DNA of 64,000 nucleotides. It comes from Paracoccus indicus. Its GTDB lineage: Bacteria; Pseudomonadota; Alphaproteobacteria; Rhodobacterales; Rhodobacteraceae. A program made the position numbers and the translations under genes. The notes beneath the pieces are model-generated. The model saw nothing but the letters and a program-made list of their open reading frames with translations. It was not told the DNA's origin and ran no database searches. Positions 63,656 through 64,000 of this stretch are shown one piece after another. The stretch spans positions 248,001 to 312,000 of the forward strand of contig NZ_PYWA01000004.1 of NCBI RefSeq assembly GCF_003056335.1, written 5' to 3'. How positions within the stretch are numbered: position 1 is the stretch's first letter; each line of letters opens with the position of its first letter.

Positions 63656-64000
63656 GCGTAACGGACAAAACCGGCCCCGCACCCGCGGGGCCGTTTTCCG
63701 ACAGCGACCGCGATGCCGTCTATCGCGCCATCCGGTCGCGGCGCGACGTGCGCAGCCAGTTCCTGCCCGATCCCATCGATCCCGCGCTTCTGACGCGCCT
63801 GTTGCAAGCCGCGCATGATGCGCCATCCGTGGGGCTGTCGCAGCCGTGGAACTTCATCCTGCTGCGCGATCCCGCCGTTCGGCTGCGCATCCACGACGCC
63901 TTCACCCGCGCCAATGCCGAGGCCGCGGAACGCTTTCCCGACCGCAAGGCGCTCTATTCGTCCTTGAAGCTGGAAGGCATCCTTCAGGCGCCGGTGAACC
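63652..64000 (+). CDS. bluB: 5,6-dimethylbenzimidazole synthase BluB, N-terminal part (runs off the window)
   Basis: About 116 codons, incomplete at the right edge. From about residue 17 the frame reads DSDRDAVYRAIRSRRDVRSQ, then DAPSVGLSQPWNFILLRDP, the flavin-binding segment of BluB. This enzyme splits reduced FMN with oxygen to form the lower ligand of vitamin B12. No ATG or GTG lies before the homology in this frame. The TTG at 63652 overlaps the transglycosylase stop and is the most plausible start, but it is without a clear ribosome binding site. A terminator-like hairpin lies within the first codons. The other B12 genes are outside the window. Confidence 0.85.
   Translation, partial: MSVTDKTGPAPAGPFSDSDRDAVYRAIRSRRDVRSQFLPDPIDPALLTRLLQAAHDAPSVGLSQPWNFILLRDPAVRLRIHDAFTRANAEAAERFPDRKALYSSLKLEGILQAPVN
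63672..63697 (+). terminator. Terminator-like hairpin inside the first codons of the bluB frame
   Basis: A perfect 9-bp stem CGGCCCCGC/GCGGGGCCG with loop ACCC is followed by TTTT (63694-63697), 17 bases after the transglycosylase stop. It lies in the coding frame of bluB if the TTG start is right. Confidence 0.65.

Overview
The window is high-GC, gene-dense bacterial chromosome and looks like an alphaproteobacterium of the Rhodobacteraceae, probably a Paracoccus or Rhodobacter relative. This is an inference from the TRAP transporter set, a 41-residue single-cysteine L36, a CtrA-type flagellar cluster, extensin-like and DUF1643 proteins, and very common start/stop overlaps. No insertion sequence, phage gene, CRISPR array or integrase was seen. 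No gap without a gene reaches 300 bases. The largest gaps are 42366-42588, 32457-32637, 61025-61191 and 47827-47989, and they hold promoters or terminators.

Region 1 (1-8268, all minus) reads as one catabolic unit in the order TRAP substrate-binding protein, small permease, large permease, IclR regulator, bifunctional enoyl-CoA hydratase/3-hydroxyacyl-CoA dehydrogenase, thiolase, acyl-CoA dehydrogenase, and a second acyl-CoA dehydrogenase cut by the window edge. It appears to import an organic acid and degrade it by beta-oxidation. Region 2 (8418-11162) holds an L,D-transpeptidase translationally coupled to an extensin-like putative LAS metallopeptidase, then a Crp/Fnr-type regulator.

Region 3 (11284-23977) is a flagellar cluster. 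fliI is divergent from flgB-flgC-fliE-fliQ-flgF-flgG-flgA-flgH-fliL-like. A GT2 glycosyltransferase follows, and then motB and flgE-flgK-flgL-flgI lie on the other strand. Near-consensus CtrA boxes (TTAA-N7-TTAA with one mismatch) lie in the fliI/flgB gap and upstream of flgE. Region 4 (24071-35234) is a seven-gene operon with an acyl-CoA synthetase, a five-part branched-chain-amino-acid-type ABC transporter and an odd phenylacetate-CoA-ligase-like protein. It faces a hybrid histidine kinase and an OmpR-type response regulator.

Region 5 (35308-40079) holds an aldehyde dehydrogenase, a 1-Cys peroxiredoxin and three surface-glycan type transferases. Region 6 (40224-44977) holds pnp, rpsO, an RTX-repeat protein, DUF1643, rpmJ and tRNA-Val. 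Region 7 (45138-52718) holds an N-formylglutamate amidohydrolase homologue, a NUDIX hydrolase, a membrane protein, pyrF, clpB with a sigma-32-like promoter, a nitronate monooxygenase and msrB-msrA. Region 8 (52836-64000) holds a TriABC-like RND pump with two adaptors, kynureninase opposite a kynurenine-formamidase-like hydrolase, an aldo/keto reductase, a DUF421 protein, a lytic transglycosylase lipoprotein and the start of bluB.
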